A DNA stretch of 64,000 nucleotides from Arthrobacter_D sp015752045 (GTDB lineage: Bacteria > Actinomycetota > Actinomycetes > Actinomycetales > Micrococcaceae): NCBI RefSeq assembly GCF_015752045.1, contig NZ_JADOUS010000008.1, forward strand, positions 139,303-203,302, read 5' to 3'. The translations under genes were made by a program, and so were the position numbers. The notes below the pieces were generated by a model that ran no database searches, was not told the DNA's origin, and worked only from the letters and a program-made list of their open reading frames with translations. Below are positions 8,851-17,317 of the stretch, piece by piece; within the stretch, counting starts at the first letter, position 1; each line of letters begins with the position of its first letter.

Positions 8851-9010
8851 CTGTCCGACAGACCGGCTGACTCACCTGCCGGCTGTCCTATGCCAGCTGA
8901 CTCACCGACCGGCTGACTCACCTGCCGGCTGTCCCATGCCAGCTGACTCACCTGCCGGTTGTCTCACCTGCCGGCTGTCCCATCGGCCGGCCGACTGACC
9001 GACCGGCCGA
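8851..9010. repeat. Degenerate CTGACTCACCTGCCGGCTGTCC repeats
   Basis: Four to five imperfect copies of a unit containing GCTGACTCACCTGCCGGC and TGTCCCATGCCA, grading into GGCCGGCCGACTGACCGACC. It lies in a 450-bp gene-free gap after the DHA2 gene, and no frame reads as protein. A purine-rich GGAGGAGCAGGAGCAGCAG stretch lies just before it (8709-8740). Confidence 0.75.
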
Positions 9011-9040
9011 AGCCGATGAGAGGACCGCGGGGTCGGTGTC

Positions 9041-9134
9041 GCGGGGTCGGTATCGCTGGGCTGGTGCCGCGGGGTCGGTATCGCTGGGCTGGTGCCGCGG
9101 GGTCGGTATCGCTGGGCTGGTATCGCGGGGCCGG
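9041..9134. repeat. 28-bp tandem repeat array
   Basis: Copies of GCGGGGTCGGTATCGCTGGG plus CTGGTGCC begin at 9041, 9069 and 9097, an exact 28-bp period. A truncated fourth copy begins at 9125 and a partial copy precedes the array at 9026. Copies are almost identical, suggesting recent expansion. It sits immediately beyond the stop codon of the VIT1-like gene. Confidence 0.8.
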
Positions 9135-9147
9135 TGCAGCCGGGTGC

Positions 9148-9867
9148 CTACGCGATGCCGGTGGTGCCCAGGAGCGCCCCGACCAGATAGGTGAAGGCCA
9201 TGGCCAGTGCGCCGCCGATCACGAGCCGGATCGTCGCGCGCCGTCGGGAGCTGCCGCCCACGTGGGCACTGATCGCACCTGTGATGGCCAGGGCGACGAG
9301 CACAGCCACGAATGTGATGGGGATCCGGAGTTCGGCCGGCGGCAGGAGGATGGCGAGCAGGGGGAGGACCGCACCGGCGGCGAAGGACGCCGCGGACGCG
9401 AATGCCGCGTGCCAGGGATTGGCGACCTCGAGCTCGTCGATGTTCAGCTCCGCGGAGAGGTGTGCCGCGAGGGCGTCGTGCTCGGTCAACTCGTCTGCGA
9501 CCTGGCGGGCCGTCTCCGGAGTCAGCCCCTTCTGCTCGTACAGGCCCGCGAGTTCGGCGAGTTCGCCGTCGGGATCCTCTGCGAGCTCCTGGCGCTCCTT
9601 CTCGATCAGGGCTTCCTGGCTGTCCTTCTGGCTGCTGACGGAGACGTACTCGCCGAGCGCCATGGATACGGATCCGCCGACCACGGCAGCCGTCCCCGCC
9701 ACCAGGATGGGCGCGACCGCATTCGTCACGCCGGCGACGCCGACGACGGTCGCGGCGGTGGACACGATGCCGTCGTTCGCACCGAGAACCGCGGCGCGGA
9801 GCCAGTTCAGGCGCCCTGCCACGCTGCTGTCATGAGGTTCGCTGCGCTGGACCGGCATATCCGTCAT
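9148..9867 (-). CDS. VIT1/CCC1-family iron/manganese transporter
   Basis: A 239-residue membrane protein of the CCC1/VIT1 family. Seen are the family hallmark GANDGIVSTAATVVGVAG in the first helix, ALGEYVSVSSQKDSQ after the second helix, a central hydrophilic Glu-rich helical region (metal-binding domain in plant VIT1) and three C-terminal helices. The start at 9867 was chosen over an in-frame extension because MTDMPVQRSEPH is the first protein-like sequence. The family moves Fe2+ or Mn2+ out of the cytosol. It stands alone, divergent from the glutamine amidotransferase. Confidence 0.9.
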   Translation of the reverse strand: MTDMPVQRSEPHDSSVAGRLNWLRAAVLGANDGIVSTAATVVGVAGVTNAVAPILVAGTAAVVGGSVSMALGEYVSVSSQKDSQEALIEKERQELAEDPDGELAELAGLYEQKGLTPETARQVADELTEHDALAAHLSAELNIDELEVANPWHAAFASAASFAAGAVLPLLAILLPPAELRIPITFVAVLVALAITGAISAHVGGSSRRRATIRLVIGGALAMAFTYLVGALLGTTGIA

Positions 9868-9943
9868 GGAAGCAGTAAAGCACCGCACCCCTCGTCCTGC
9901 TACAGAGGATCGGCTTGCCTTGCCGGCCCAGTAGCATCGAGGA

Positions 9944-10678
9944 GTGAAACCGTTCCTGCTCCTGGCCACCCGCGTCGACGACTACGCTGCCGAAGCCGAA
10001 TACCAGAGCTTCCTGAGCTTCGGTGGCCTCACCGAGGGCCAGCTGCGGCGCGTCCGGCTCGAGGCGGAATCCCTGCCCGAGCTCGACCTCGCGGACTACT
10101 CGGGGATCTTCCTCGGGGGCAGCCCCTTCAACTCCTCGGACCCCGAGGAGTCGAAGGGCGCCGTGCAGGTGCGCGTCGAGAGCGAGCTCGGCCGGCTGCT
10201 CGATACTGTGGTGGCTGAGGACTTCCCGTTCTTCGGAGCCTGCTACGGCGTCGGCACCCTCGGTCGGCACCAGGGCGCCATCATCGACACCACCTACGCG
10301 GAGCCGATCGGCGCCATCGAGATCACGCTCACCGACGAGGGCCGCGCCGACCCGCTGCTCACCGGGCTGCCGTCGTCGTTCTCCGCCTATGTGGGACACA
10401 AGGAGGCATGCGCCGCGCTGCCGTCGTCGGCGGTCCTGCTGGCGTCGTCCGCAACCTGCCCCGTGCAGATGTTCCGCGTGCGCGAGAACGTGTACGCCAC
10501 CCAGTTCCACCCCGAACTCGACGTCGAGGCGCTCGTCGGCCGCATCAGGACCTACCGCCACGCGGGGTACTTCCCGCCCGAGGAGGCCGACGACTACATC
10601 GAGCGGGCACGTGCCTCCGCAGTGGACCATCCCGCAGCCATCCTCGGCGCCTTCGTGCGGCGGTACGCGCGGGACTGA
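9944..10678 (+). CDS. Class I glutamine amidotransferase (GATase1) domain protein
   Basis: A 244-residue stand-alone GATase1 protein. The nucleophile elbow is FFGACYGVG with its cysteine near residue 99, and the partner histidine lies in TQFHPELD. An oxyanion-type IFLGGSPF loop precedes these. It resembles GuaA-like amidotransferases that release ammonia from glutamine or act on gamma-glutamyl compounds. Start is GTG at 9944; TAGCAT lies six bases upstream and no separate leader is visible. No synthetase partner gene adjoins it, so the acceptor is unknown. Confidence 0.85.
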   Translation: MKPFLLLATRVDDYAAEAEYQSFLSFGGLTEGQLRRVRLEAESLPELDLADYSGIFLGGSPFNSSDPEESKGAVQVRVESELGRLLDTVVAEDFPFFGACYGVGTLGRHQGAIIDTTYAEPIGAIEITLTDEGRADPLLTGLPSSFSAYVGHKEACAALPSSAVLLASSATCPVQMFRVRENVYATQFHPELDVEALVGRIRTYRHAGYFPPEEADDYIERARASAVDHPAAILGAFVRRYARD

Positions 10679-10729
10679 GGCGCATTTCGGGGGCTGCGTC
10701 ACCGGGGAAATGCGTCCTGACGTGGGCCG

Positions 10730-12052
10730 GTGCCGGGAGGTACTGTCGGAAGACAGGCCGCGCAGGGCGACACAGAAGAGGTAGCCGTTATCCGTTTCCG
10801 CACGAGCACCGCACCGGCCGGACACGCCGTCCCCGTCAGGCCGGCTCCCGGCGAGAAACGCCACCACCAGGTGCTGATCATCGGCGGCGGCAACGCCGGC
10901 GTCTCGCTGGCCGGACGGTTGCGCAGGTACCGCTTCAAGGACGTCGCCGTGATCGAGCCGAGGAGCCGGCACCTCTACCAGCCACTCTTCTCGCACATCG
11001 CCGGCGGTACGGCAGACGCCTTCGAGGCCGTGCGGCTTCAGGCGGACGTCATGCCGTCGGGGGTCGCCTGGATCCAGGACAAGGCCACGGACGTCAGCAC
11101 CGGCTCCAACACGGTGCTGCTCGAGTCCGGCAGCGCCGTCACGTACGACCACCTGGTCGTCTGTCCCGGGATCCAGAACGACTGGACCGCCATCCCCGGC
11201 CTCAAGGAGGCGATGGAAGGGCCACACGGCGCCTCGAACTACGAATACGAGCTCGCACCCAAGGCCTGGAAGCTCTTCCGGGACCTCACCCGCGGCACCG
11301 TCGTCTTCACCCAGCCGCCCGGACCGGCGTCGTGCGACGGTGCGGCGCAGAAGCCCATGTACCTGGCGTGCGACCACTGGCAGCGCCAGGGTGTGCTCAA
11401 GGACATCCGCGTGGTCCTCGCCGTGTCCACGCCCACCATCTTCGGGATGGATATCATCGACGAGGAACTCAACCGGAAGATCGAGGAGTACGGCATCGAG
11501 GTCCGGTACAGCACTGAACTCGCCTCCGTCGACCCGGAGGGCCGTACCGTCGAGCTGGCGAACAGTGTCAGCGGCACCTCGGAGACCCTGGGCTACGACG
11601 TCCTCCACGCCGTGCCGCCCCAGTCCGCCCCCGAGTGGCTGAAGTCCACGGACCTGCCGGCGCACGGGAACCGGGCGGGATTTGTCGAGGTTGATCCGGT
11701 CATCCTCCGGCATCCGCGCTTCCCGAACATCTGGTCCCTGGGTGATGCCGCGTCCACGCTCAATTCGAAGTCCGGGGCTGCACTGCGCATGCAGACCACG
11801 GTGCTGGCGAAGAACCTCCGTGCCGTGCTCAAGGGGAAGAAGCCCACTGCCGAGTACAACCACTATTCGGCCTGCCCGTTCGTGGTCAGCCACAACACCG
11901 TGGTCTTCTCGGAGTTCGACGACAAGTACTCCCCGATGCCGACCGTGCCGGGGTGGGACAATCTCGCCCGTGAGCGGCGGCTGACGTACGTGATGGAGCG
12001 GTTCGTGCTGCCGAAGGTCTACTGGAACCTCATCCTGAAGGGCCGTGCCTGA
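10730..12052 (+). CDS. FAD/NAD-dependent oxidoreductase, sulfide:quinone reductase-like
   Basis: Up to 440 residues. After about 45 weakly conserved residues comes the FAD-binding VLIIGGGNAGVSLAGRL motif, then HLYQPLF as in sulfide:quinone reductases and type II NADH dehydrogenases. Later come the second nucleotide-binding region and the FAD motif IWSLGDAAS. A C-terminal amphipathic segment ending VLPKVYWNLILKG suggests peripheral membrane binding. Cys residues are few, so activity on sulfide is uncertain. The only canonical starts are GTG 10730 and GTG 10871, and neither is convincing. A plausible SD (GAAGAGG) precedes an ATC codon near 10789. Confidence 0.85.
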   Translation: MPGGTVGRQAAQGDTEEVAVIRFRTSTAPAGHAVPVRPAPGEKRHHQVLIIGGGNAGVSLAGRLRRYRFKDVAVIEPRSRHLYQPLFSHIAGGTADAFEAVRLQADVMPSGVAWIQDKATDVSTGSNTVLLESGSAVTYDHLVVCPGIQNDWTAIPGLKEAMEGPHGASNYEYELAPKAWKLFRDLTRGTVVFTQPPGPASCDGAAQKPMYLACDHWQRQGVLKDIRVVLAVSTPTIFGMDIIDEELNRKIEEYGIEVRYSTELASVDPEGRTVELANSVSGTSETLGYDVLHAVPPQSAPEWLKSTDLPAHGNRAGFVEVDPVILRHPRFPNIWSLGDAASTLNSKSGAALRMQTTVLAKNLRAVLKGKKPTAEYNHYSACPFVVSHNTVVFSEFDDKYSPMPTVPGWDNLARERRLTYVMERFVLPKVYWNLILKGRA

Positions 12053-12113
12053 CCGTCGCCCCGGTGCTTCTCCCACCCTTGTCCGTACCGGAACCGCCCC
12101 GTAGCATCCGGTC

Positions 12114-13115
12114 ATGGAGATCATCGAGTACCACCCCCGGCGTGATCAGCTCGTGTACACCTTCGGCGGCAGTGCTCCCGTCCTGACGGTCCGGCCCGGC
12201 ACCGCGCTCCGGCTCTGGTCCGAGGACGCGTTCAACAATGCGCTCACCTCGGTGGATGACGTGTCGGGCGAGAAGGTCGACCTGAACTTCGTCAACCCGC
12301 AGACCGGACCGTTCTACGTCGAGGGGGCGGAGCCGGGGGACACGCTGGCGCTGCACGTCGTCGACCTCACGCCGGCGCGCTCCTACGGGGCGTCCGCCAC
12401 CATCCCGTTCTTCGGGGGACTCACCAGTACCGACCGCACCGCGTCCCTGCAGGATCCCCTGCCCGACATCACCTGGATCTACCACGTCGACACCGAGCGC
12501 CGGACCGTCGGATTCCAGTCGCGGCTCGGGGACTTCGAGGTGGCCCTGCCGCTCGAGCCGATGCTCGGGACCGTCGGCGTCGCCCCGCCCGGCGGGGAGG
12601 TCCGGTCGTCGCTGGTGCCCGAGCGGTTCGGCGGCAACATGGACGCCCCCGACGTGAAGGCGGGTACCACGGTCTACCTCGGGGTGAACGTGGAGGGTGC
12701 GCTGTTCTCCATCGGCGACGGCCACTACCGCCAGGGCGAGGGGGAGGCCTGCGGCACCGCCGTCGAGGGGGCGATGCACTCGACCATCATCGTGGAGCTC
12801 ATCAAGGGCGGGGCTCCCGCCTGGCCGAGGCTCGAGACGGACTACCACTGGATGGCCGTGGGGTCCTCGCGCCCCATGGAGGACTCCTGGCGCATCGGCC
12901 AGTTGGAGATGGTCCGCTGGTTCGGGGACCTCTTCGGTCTGCACCAGCTGGACGCCTACCAGCTCCTCACGCAGACGGCGCAGGCCCCCATCGCCAATGC
13001 CGTCGACGCCAACTACAGCGTGGTGGTCAAGGCTCCCAAGGCGCTGTTCCCCGCCGTCGACGCGTACGGCGGCCTCCACGCGCACCTGCGACGGCAAAGC
13101 GCCGACCTCCGCTGA
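12114..13115 (+). CDS. Acetamidase/formamidase family protein
   Basis: A 333-residue protein of the FmdA_AmdA family, which hydrolyses formamide or acetamide to ammonia and the acid. Recognisable family sequence includes GPFYVEGAEPGDTLALHV near residue 65, GGNMDAPDVKAGTTVYLGV near residue 180, and the Zn-site region SIGDGHYRQGEGEACGTAVE. Length is usual. TAGCAT ends six bases before the ATG, suggesting a leaderless mRNA. An SDR gene follows after 39 bases on the same strand, perhaps as an operon. Confidence 0.92.
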   Translation: MEIIEYHPRRDQLVYTFGGSAPVLTVRPGTALRLWSEDAFNNALTSVDDVSGEKVDLNFVNPQTGPFYVEGAEPGDTLALHVVDLTPARSYGASATIPFFGGLTSTDRTASLQDPLPDITWIYHVDTERRTVGFQSRLGDFEVALPLEPMLGTVGVAPPGGEVRSSLVPERFGGNMDAPDVKAGTTVYLGVNVEGALFSIGDGHYRQGEGEACGTAVEGAMHSTIIVELIKGGAPAWPRLETDYHWMAVGSSRPMEDSWRIGQLEMVRWFGDLFGLHQLDAYQLLTQTAQAPIANAVDANYSVVVKAPKALFPAVDAYGGLHAHLRRQSADLR

Positions 13116-13154
13116 CGGCCCCACCCGACACCACCTACTGATCGAAGGAGTCCC

Positions 13155-13916
13155 ATGGATCTGCATCTCGACGGCACCACCGCGCTCGTCACCGGCGGCA
13201 CGAAAGGCATCGGCCGCGCCATCGTCGACTCGTTCGCGGCCGAGGGTGCGAACGTCGCGTTCTGCGCCCGCAATGCCGCGGAGATCGCGGAGACGGAGGC
13301 GGCGCTGTCGTCGTCGACCGGCCGGGTGGTCGGCCACGTGGTCGACGTCGGCGACGGACCGGCGCTCGCCGCCTGGGTGGCAGCCATGGGGGAGGAATTC
13401 GGCGGGATCGACGCGGTGGTCAGCAATGTCAGCGCCCTCGCGATCGAGGACTCCGAGGAGAACTGGGAAGCCAGCCTGCGGGTGGACCTCATGGGCACGG
13501 TGCGCCTGGTCAAGGCCGCGCTGCCGTACCTGGCCCGGAGTGCGACGCCGTCGATCACCGCGATCTCGAGCGTCTCGGGACGCGAGGTGGACTTCGCCTC
13601 CGGCCCCTACGGGACGGTGAAATCGGCGCTGATCGCCTATATGGCGGGTCTCGCGTTCCAGCTCGCCGGGCAGGGGATCCGGGCGAACACCGTCTCGCCG
13701 GGCAACACGTACCACGAGGGTGGGGTGTGGCCGGGTATCGAGCAGGGTAACCCGGAGCTGTTCGCGACCGCGATGGCCCTCAACCCCACCGGTCGGATGG
13801 GCACTCCGCAGGAGGTGGCGGACGCCGTCGTGTTCCTCGCGAGCCCGCGCTCGAGCCGCACCACCGGTGCGAACCTCCTGATCGACGGCGCGCTCACGCG
13901 CGGCATCCAGTTCTAG
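13155..13916 (+). CDS. Short-chain dehydrogenase/reductase (classical SDR)
   Basis: A 253-residue classical SDR. It has the cofactor motif TGGTKGIG at residues 13-20, an NAG-equivalent SNVSAL, catalytic Ser in AISSVSG, YGTVK as the YxxxK pair, and a C-terminal TTGANLLIDGALTRG. The basic Arg after the first strand (CARNAAE) favours NADPH. It begins 39 bases after the formamidase gene with a GAAGGAG ribosome site, so the two may be co-transcribed. Substrate is unknown. Confidence 0.9.
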   Translation: MDLHLDGTTALVTGGTKGIGRAIVDSFAAEGANVAFCARNAAEIAETEAALSSSTGRVVGHVVDVGDGPALAAWVAAMGEEFGGIDAVVSNVSALAIEDSEENWEASLRVDLMGTVRLVKAALPYLARSATPSITAISSVSGREVDFASGPYGTVKSALIAYMAGLAFQLAGQGIRANTVSPGNTYHEGGVWPGIEQGNPELFATAMALNPTGRMGTPQEVADAVVFLASPRSSRTTGANLLIDGALTRGIQF

Positions 13917-14115
13917 CCCGGACGGTTCCGGCCCGAAGTCATACCCCGGGCGGTTCTGGCTCGGACGGTTCCAGCCCGATAGGTCTGGCCCGACAGATCG
14001 GGCCGGGCGGTTCTGGCTCGGGCCGTTCCGGCTCGACAGTCATACCCGGACGGTTCTGGCTCCGACGGTTCCGGCCCGGACGGTTCTGGGCCGGACATGT
14101 CCAGCTCGGACGGGT
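13917..14115. repeat. Degenerate GGACGGTTCTGGCCCG repeat tract
   Basis: About ten imperfect copies of a 14-18 bp unit of the form CCCGGACGGTTCTGGCTC, starting right after the SDR stop codon. Open frames across it are repetitive and not protein-like. The remaining space to 14315 has no supported gene. Confidence 0.75.
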
Positions 14116-14315
14116 CGGGCCCGAGAGTCTTGGCTCTGACCTTCAGAGCCCGGACGACGACGGGACGCCGGGTCTGCCGGTGCCCCGTCGTCGGTCGGTG
14201 GCCTGCTTCGACAGGAAGCAGAGCCGGATCTCGTTGATCTCGGGGCCGTGTATCCAGAGCCTGCTGTGCGGTGTGTCCTCGACGCGGCCCCACGATAGGG
14301 GAGCAGGGGAACGGC

Positions 14316-14605
14316 CTAAGCCGTCAGGTACTGGTATTCAGCGTGCTCCTGGATGAAGGCCGCCACGAATTCACACTGGGGAACGACCCTCAGGTGCTGC
14401 CCGCGGGCGTCGTCGAGTGCGTACCGGATGAGGTTGCTGCCGATTCCGTGACCTCGACGTCCGGATCGACGACCGTGTGCGTGAAGGTGATCGAATCGGA
14501 GGACCGTTCGTAGGCCGCGGTGCCGACGGGACCGCCGTCGACGGTGGCCACGTAGCGGCTCCCGGCCTCGTTGTTGCTGATCTGGACTACCGCGTCGGTG
14601 CTCAT
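14316..14605 (-). pseudogene. GNAT acetyltransferase (YjdJ type), frameshifted
   Basis: Two overlapping frames together make one small GNAT protein. From ATG 14605 the sequence reads MSTDAVVQISNNEAG... to HTVVDPDVE. After a one-base shift near 14452 it continues GHGIGSNLIRYALDDARGQ... to QYLTA at the stop 14316. GHGIGSNL is the acetyl-CoA-binding Q/RxxGxG/A-type loop and must follow DVE directly. The break is at GAGGTCAC, where GAGGGTCAC would restore the frame, consistent with loss of one G. Intact, it would be about 96 residues, typical of YjdJ/GCN5-like mini acetyltransferases. It could be a real mutation or a sequencing error. Confidence 0.8.
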
Positions 14606-14730
14606 CCAGCCACCCTCGCATCCGTGGTGACCGGGGTCAACGTGCCCGTTCGGGTCGTTCGGCCTTTTTTCTTCCATGGAGGACTCAGCCCTCCCCGCTG
14701 CGGCGCGGTCCACGATGTACGGTCTGAACC

Positions 14731-15489
14731 ATGACTTCGAACATTCTGGTGACCGGTGCGAGCAGAGGCATCGGCGCTGCCATCGCACATGACCTCGCCG
14801 GCCGTGGACACCGTGTAGCCGTCCATGCCGGCCGTGATGAGCGCGCCGCCACGGCGGTGCGCGATGCGCTTCCGGGTGACGGCCACGTGGTGGTCGTCGG
14901 GGACGTGGGTGACCCCGCGGCCTGCCTGCGCATCGTCGACGGGGCGGTAGATGGGCTGGGTGGGCTCGACGTGCTGGTGAACAACGCCGGGATGTTCGAG
15001 GCGCACCCGATCGACACCGTGTCCTTCGACGACTGGCAGGAAGCGTGGCGTCGCACGCTGGACGTGAATCTCCTGGGGCCCGCGAACCTGTCCTGGCTCG
15101 TCGCACGGCATCTCCTCGACCGGCCGACAGGGCCGGAGGGCGGGCGGCTGGTCGGTGTGGGATCGCGCGGTGCGTATCGGGGGGAGCCCGTCACGCCGGC
15201 CTACGGCGCGAGCAAGGCGGCGCTGCACTCCATGACCCAGTCCCTCGCCGTGGCACTCGCGCCCCACGGGATCCTCGCTGCCGCCGTCGCGCCCGGGTTC
15301 GTCGAGACCGACATGGGCAGGACCGTGCTCGACAGTCCGGCCGGCGACGCGGTGCGTGCACAGAGTCCCTTCAACCGCGTCGCGACGCCGGAGGAGGTGG
15401 CGCAGACCGTCGTGTGGCTCGCAACCGAGGCTCCGCTCTGGGTCAGTGGCACCGTGGTGGACGTCAACGGGGCGTCCTACCTGCGGTAG
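14731..15489 (+). CDS. SDR-family oxidoreductase (FabG-like)
   Basis: A 252-residue classical SDR with TGASRGIG at residues 8-15, LVNNAGMFE, catalytic Ser in GVGSRG, YGASK, and a C-terminal WVSGTVVDVNGASYLR. These match 3-oxoacyl-ACP reductase-like enzymes, but many members act on other alcohols or ketones. TACGGT lies seven bases before the ATG and no ribosome site is seen. It stands alone on the plus strand, divergent from the broken acetyltransferase gene. Confidence 0.88.
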   Translation: MTSNILVTGASRGIGAAIAHDLAGRGHRVAVHAGRDERAATAVRDALPGDGHVVVVGDVGDPAACLRIVDGAVDGLGGLDVLVNNAGMFEAHPIDTVSFDDWQEAWRRTLDVNLLGPANLSWLVARHLLDRPTGPEGGRLVGVGSRGAYRGEPVTPAYGASKAALHSMTQSLAVALAPHGILAAAVAPGFVETDMGRTVLDSPAGDAVRAQSPFNRVATPEEVAQTVVWLATEAPLWVSGTVVDVNGASYLR

Positions 15490-15769
15490 TCGCCGGCAGT
15501 ACGCCTCGGCGGGATGGACGCCCGCTGTGGGCGAGGACCTGCCGGTCCGTTCTGCGCTCAGGGCGTGGTGGAGCCCCGCGGTGGTGCCCTCTGCGGAGGT
15601 GAGTGAGGATCGCTGCTGCGATGAACGCGGTGCCGTTTGCTTGCAGAAGAACATTCGGAGTAACTCCTGTGCTCTGGTTCGACGCGCTCTCCGCGCCGTG
15701 AGGGACGGTGGATTCGTGACGCGCCGTGACGGCCGCGGGTGGACGACGGCGTGCGGGCCCACTTACGCT

Positions 15770-15870
15770 CGACACCAGAATCAAGAGCTCCAACGCAAAA
15801 CCCTGGTTCGTTGGACGGCAACCCTCTCGCTGTAGTGGGGTGCCCCAGGTGAGGATTCGGCCCGGCACAG
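15770..15870 (+). promoter_or_regulatory. SAM-IV-type S-adenosylmethionine riboswitch
   Basis: The stretch has the conserved core of actinobacterial SAM-IV riboswitches. P1 is GAATC (15778-15782) with GATTC (15854-15858). A hairpin CCAACG/CGTTGG (15790-15795, 15809-15814) carries loop CCTGG, which can pair with CCAGG at 15845-15849 as a pseudoknot. The invariant GGCAACCCTC and GGGGTGCC segments lie between. The leader lies about 70 bases upstream of the flavin monooxygenase gene, which it probably switches off when SAM is plentiful. The rest of the 440-bp gap (15490-15769) shows no gene. Confidence 0.8.
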
Positions 15871-15928
15871 GCAGTGCGGGCAAGTATGGCGCTTCCGCCA
15901 CGGCAGTGCCCCGATATGAGGATTCTTC

Positions 15929-17317
15929 ATGCCCACATCACCGCGCCATATCCGCTTCAATGCTTTCGACATGAATTGCGTGGGTCATCAGTCGCCCGGT
16001 CTGTGGCGCCACCCCGAGGACCAGTCCTGGCGCTACAAGGACCTGAGGTACTGGGCCGATCTGGCGAAGACCCTGGAGAAGGGACTGTTCGATGGCATCT
16101 TCATCGCCGATGTCCTCGGCACGTACGACGTCTATGGCGGTTCCAACGAGGCCACGCTGAGGCAGGGCACGCAGACCCCGGTCAATGATCCGTTCCTGCT
16201 CGTCTCCGCGATGGCGCTCGTCACGGAGCACCTCGGGTTCGGTGTCACCGCGGGTACCGCGTACGAGCACCCCTACCCCTTCGCGCGCAGGCTCTCCACG
16301 CTGGACCACCTCACCAAGGGGCGCGTCGGCTGGAACGTGGTCACCGGCTACCTGCCCTCCGCTGCACGCAACATGGGTCATGAGGATCAGCTCGAGCACG
16401 ACGCGCGTTACGACCACGCGGATGAGTACCTCGAGGTCCTCTACAAGCTGCTCGAAGGGTCGTGGGATGACGACGCAGTGGTCCGCGATCGCGAGACCGG
16501 TGTCTTCACCGATCCGGGCAAGGTCCATGACATCAACCACGACGGCAAGTACTTCAAGGTCCCGGGAATCCACCTCAGTGAGCCCTCGCCCCAGCGGACA
16601 CCGGTCATCTTCCAGGCCGGAGCGTCCTCCCGTGGCATCGCCTTCGCGGCCGGCAACGCCGAGGCGGTGTTCGTCGCTGCGCCCACGAAGGAGAAGCTGA
16701 AGGACGTCGTCAGGAAGATCCGGGATGCGGTCGAGGCCGAAGGCCGTGATCGCTACTCGGTGCGGATCTACACGCTGCTCACCGTCATCACGGACGAGAC
16801 GGAGGAGAAGGCCCAGGCCAAGCACGCGGATTACCAGCAGTACGTCAGCTACGAGGGGGCCCTCGTGCTCGTCTCAGGATGGCTCGGCGTGGATCTCTCC
16901 GTCTACGATCCGGACGAGCCGCTGGGCAACGTGAAGTCCAACGCCATCCAGTCCGCCGTCGCGAACTTCCAGAAGGTGAACGACGACGGCTCGCCGTGGA
17001 CTGTGCGCGACATCGCCGAATCGGCGGGGATCGGGGGGCTGGGGCCGCGCATCGTCGGCTCAGGTGTGCAGGTCGCCGATGAACTTCAGGCATGGGTCCA
17101 GGAGACCGATGTCGACGGCTTCAACCTCGCCTATGCGATCACGCCCGGGACCTTCGAGGACATCATCGAGTTCGTCGTGCCGGAACTGCAGAAGCGTGGT
17201 GCCTATCCGACGGAGTACACGGAAGGAACACTGCGCCAGAAGCTCTTCGGGAAGGGCGATCGTCTGCCGGACGAGCACCGCGGCGCGCAGTATCGGCTTC
17301 AGCCCGTCCGACCCTGA
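15929..17317 (+). CDS. LLM-class flavin monooxygenase (NtaA/SnaA/DszA family)
   Basis: A 462-residue bacterial luciferase-like FMNH2-dependent monooxygenase. Family marks include the N-terminal RHIRFNAFDMNCVGHQSPGL, the SLRGVTAGTAYEHPY-like strand, RVGWNVVTGYLPSAARNMG in the middle and VIFQAGASSRG near residue 225. Members oxidise nitrilotriacetate, dibenzothiophene sulfone or organosulfur compounds, using reduced flavin from a separate reductase. Control by a SAM riboswitch suggests a role in obtaining sulfur, for example from methionine-related thioethers or sulfones. That role is inferred. The ATG at 15929 follows GAGGATTCTTC. No reductase gene is adjacent. Confidence 0.92.
   Translation: MPTSPRHIRFNAFDMNCVGHQSPGLWRHPEDQSWRYKDLRYWADLAKTLEKGLFDGIFIADVLGTYDVYGGSNEATLRQGTQTPVNDPFLLVSAMALVTEHLGFGVTAGTAYEHPYPFARRLSTLDHLTKGRVGWNVVTGYLPSAARNMGHEDQLEHDARYDHADEYLEVLYKLLEGSWDDDAVVRDRETGVFTDPGKVHDINHDGKYFKVPGIHLSEPSPQRTPVIFQAGASSRGIAFAAGNAEAVFVAAPTKEKLKDVVRKIRDAVEAEGRDRYSVRIYTLLTVITDETEEKAQAKHADYQQYVSYEGALVLVSGWLGVDLSVYDPDEPLGNVKSNAIQSAVANFQKVNDDGSPWTVRDIAESAGIGGLGPRIVGSGVQVADELQAWVQETDVDGFNLAYAITPGTFEDIIEFVVPELQKRGAYPTEYTEGTLRQKLFGKGDRLPDEHRGAQYRLQPVRP

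Noticed and set aside
8851..9134. Possible CRISPR array
   Set aside because: The repeats are contiguous without unique spacers, and there are no cas genes.
9830..13715. Two long minus-strand frames (764 and 561 codons)
   Set aside because: They are antisense to the amidotransferase, oxidoreductase, formamidase and SDR genes, and have no recognisable domain.
13913..14293. 126-codon minus-strand frame
   Set aside because: It is a translation of the repeat tract into low-complexity peptide, with no start signal.
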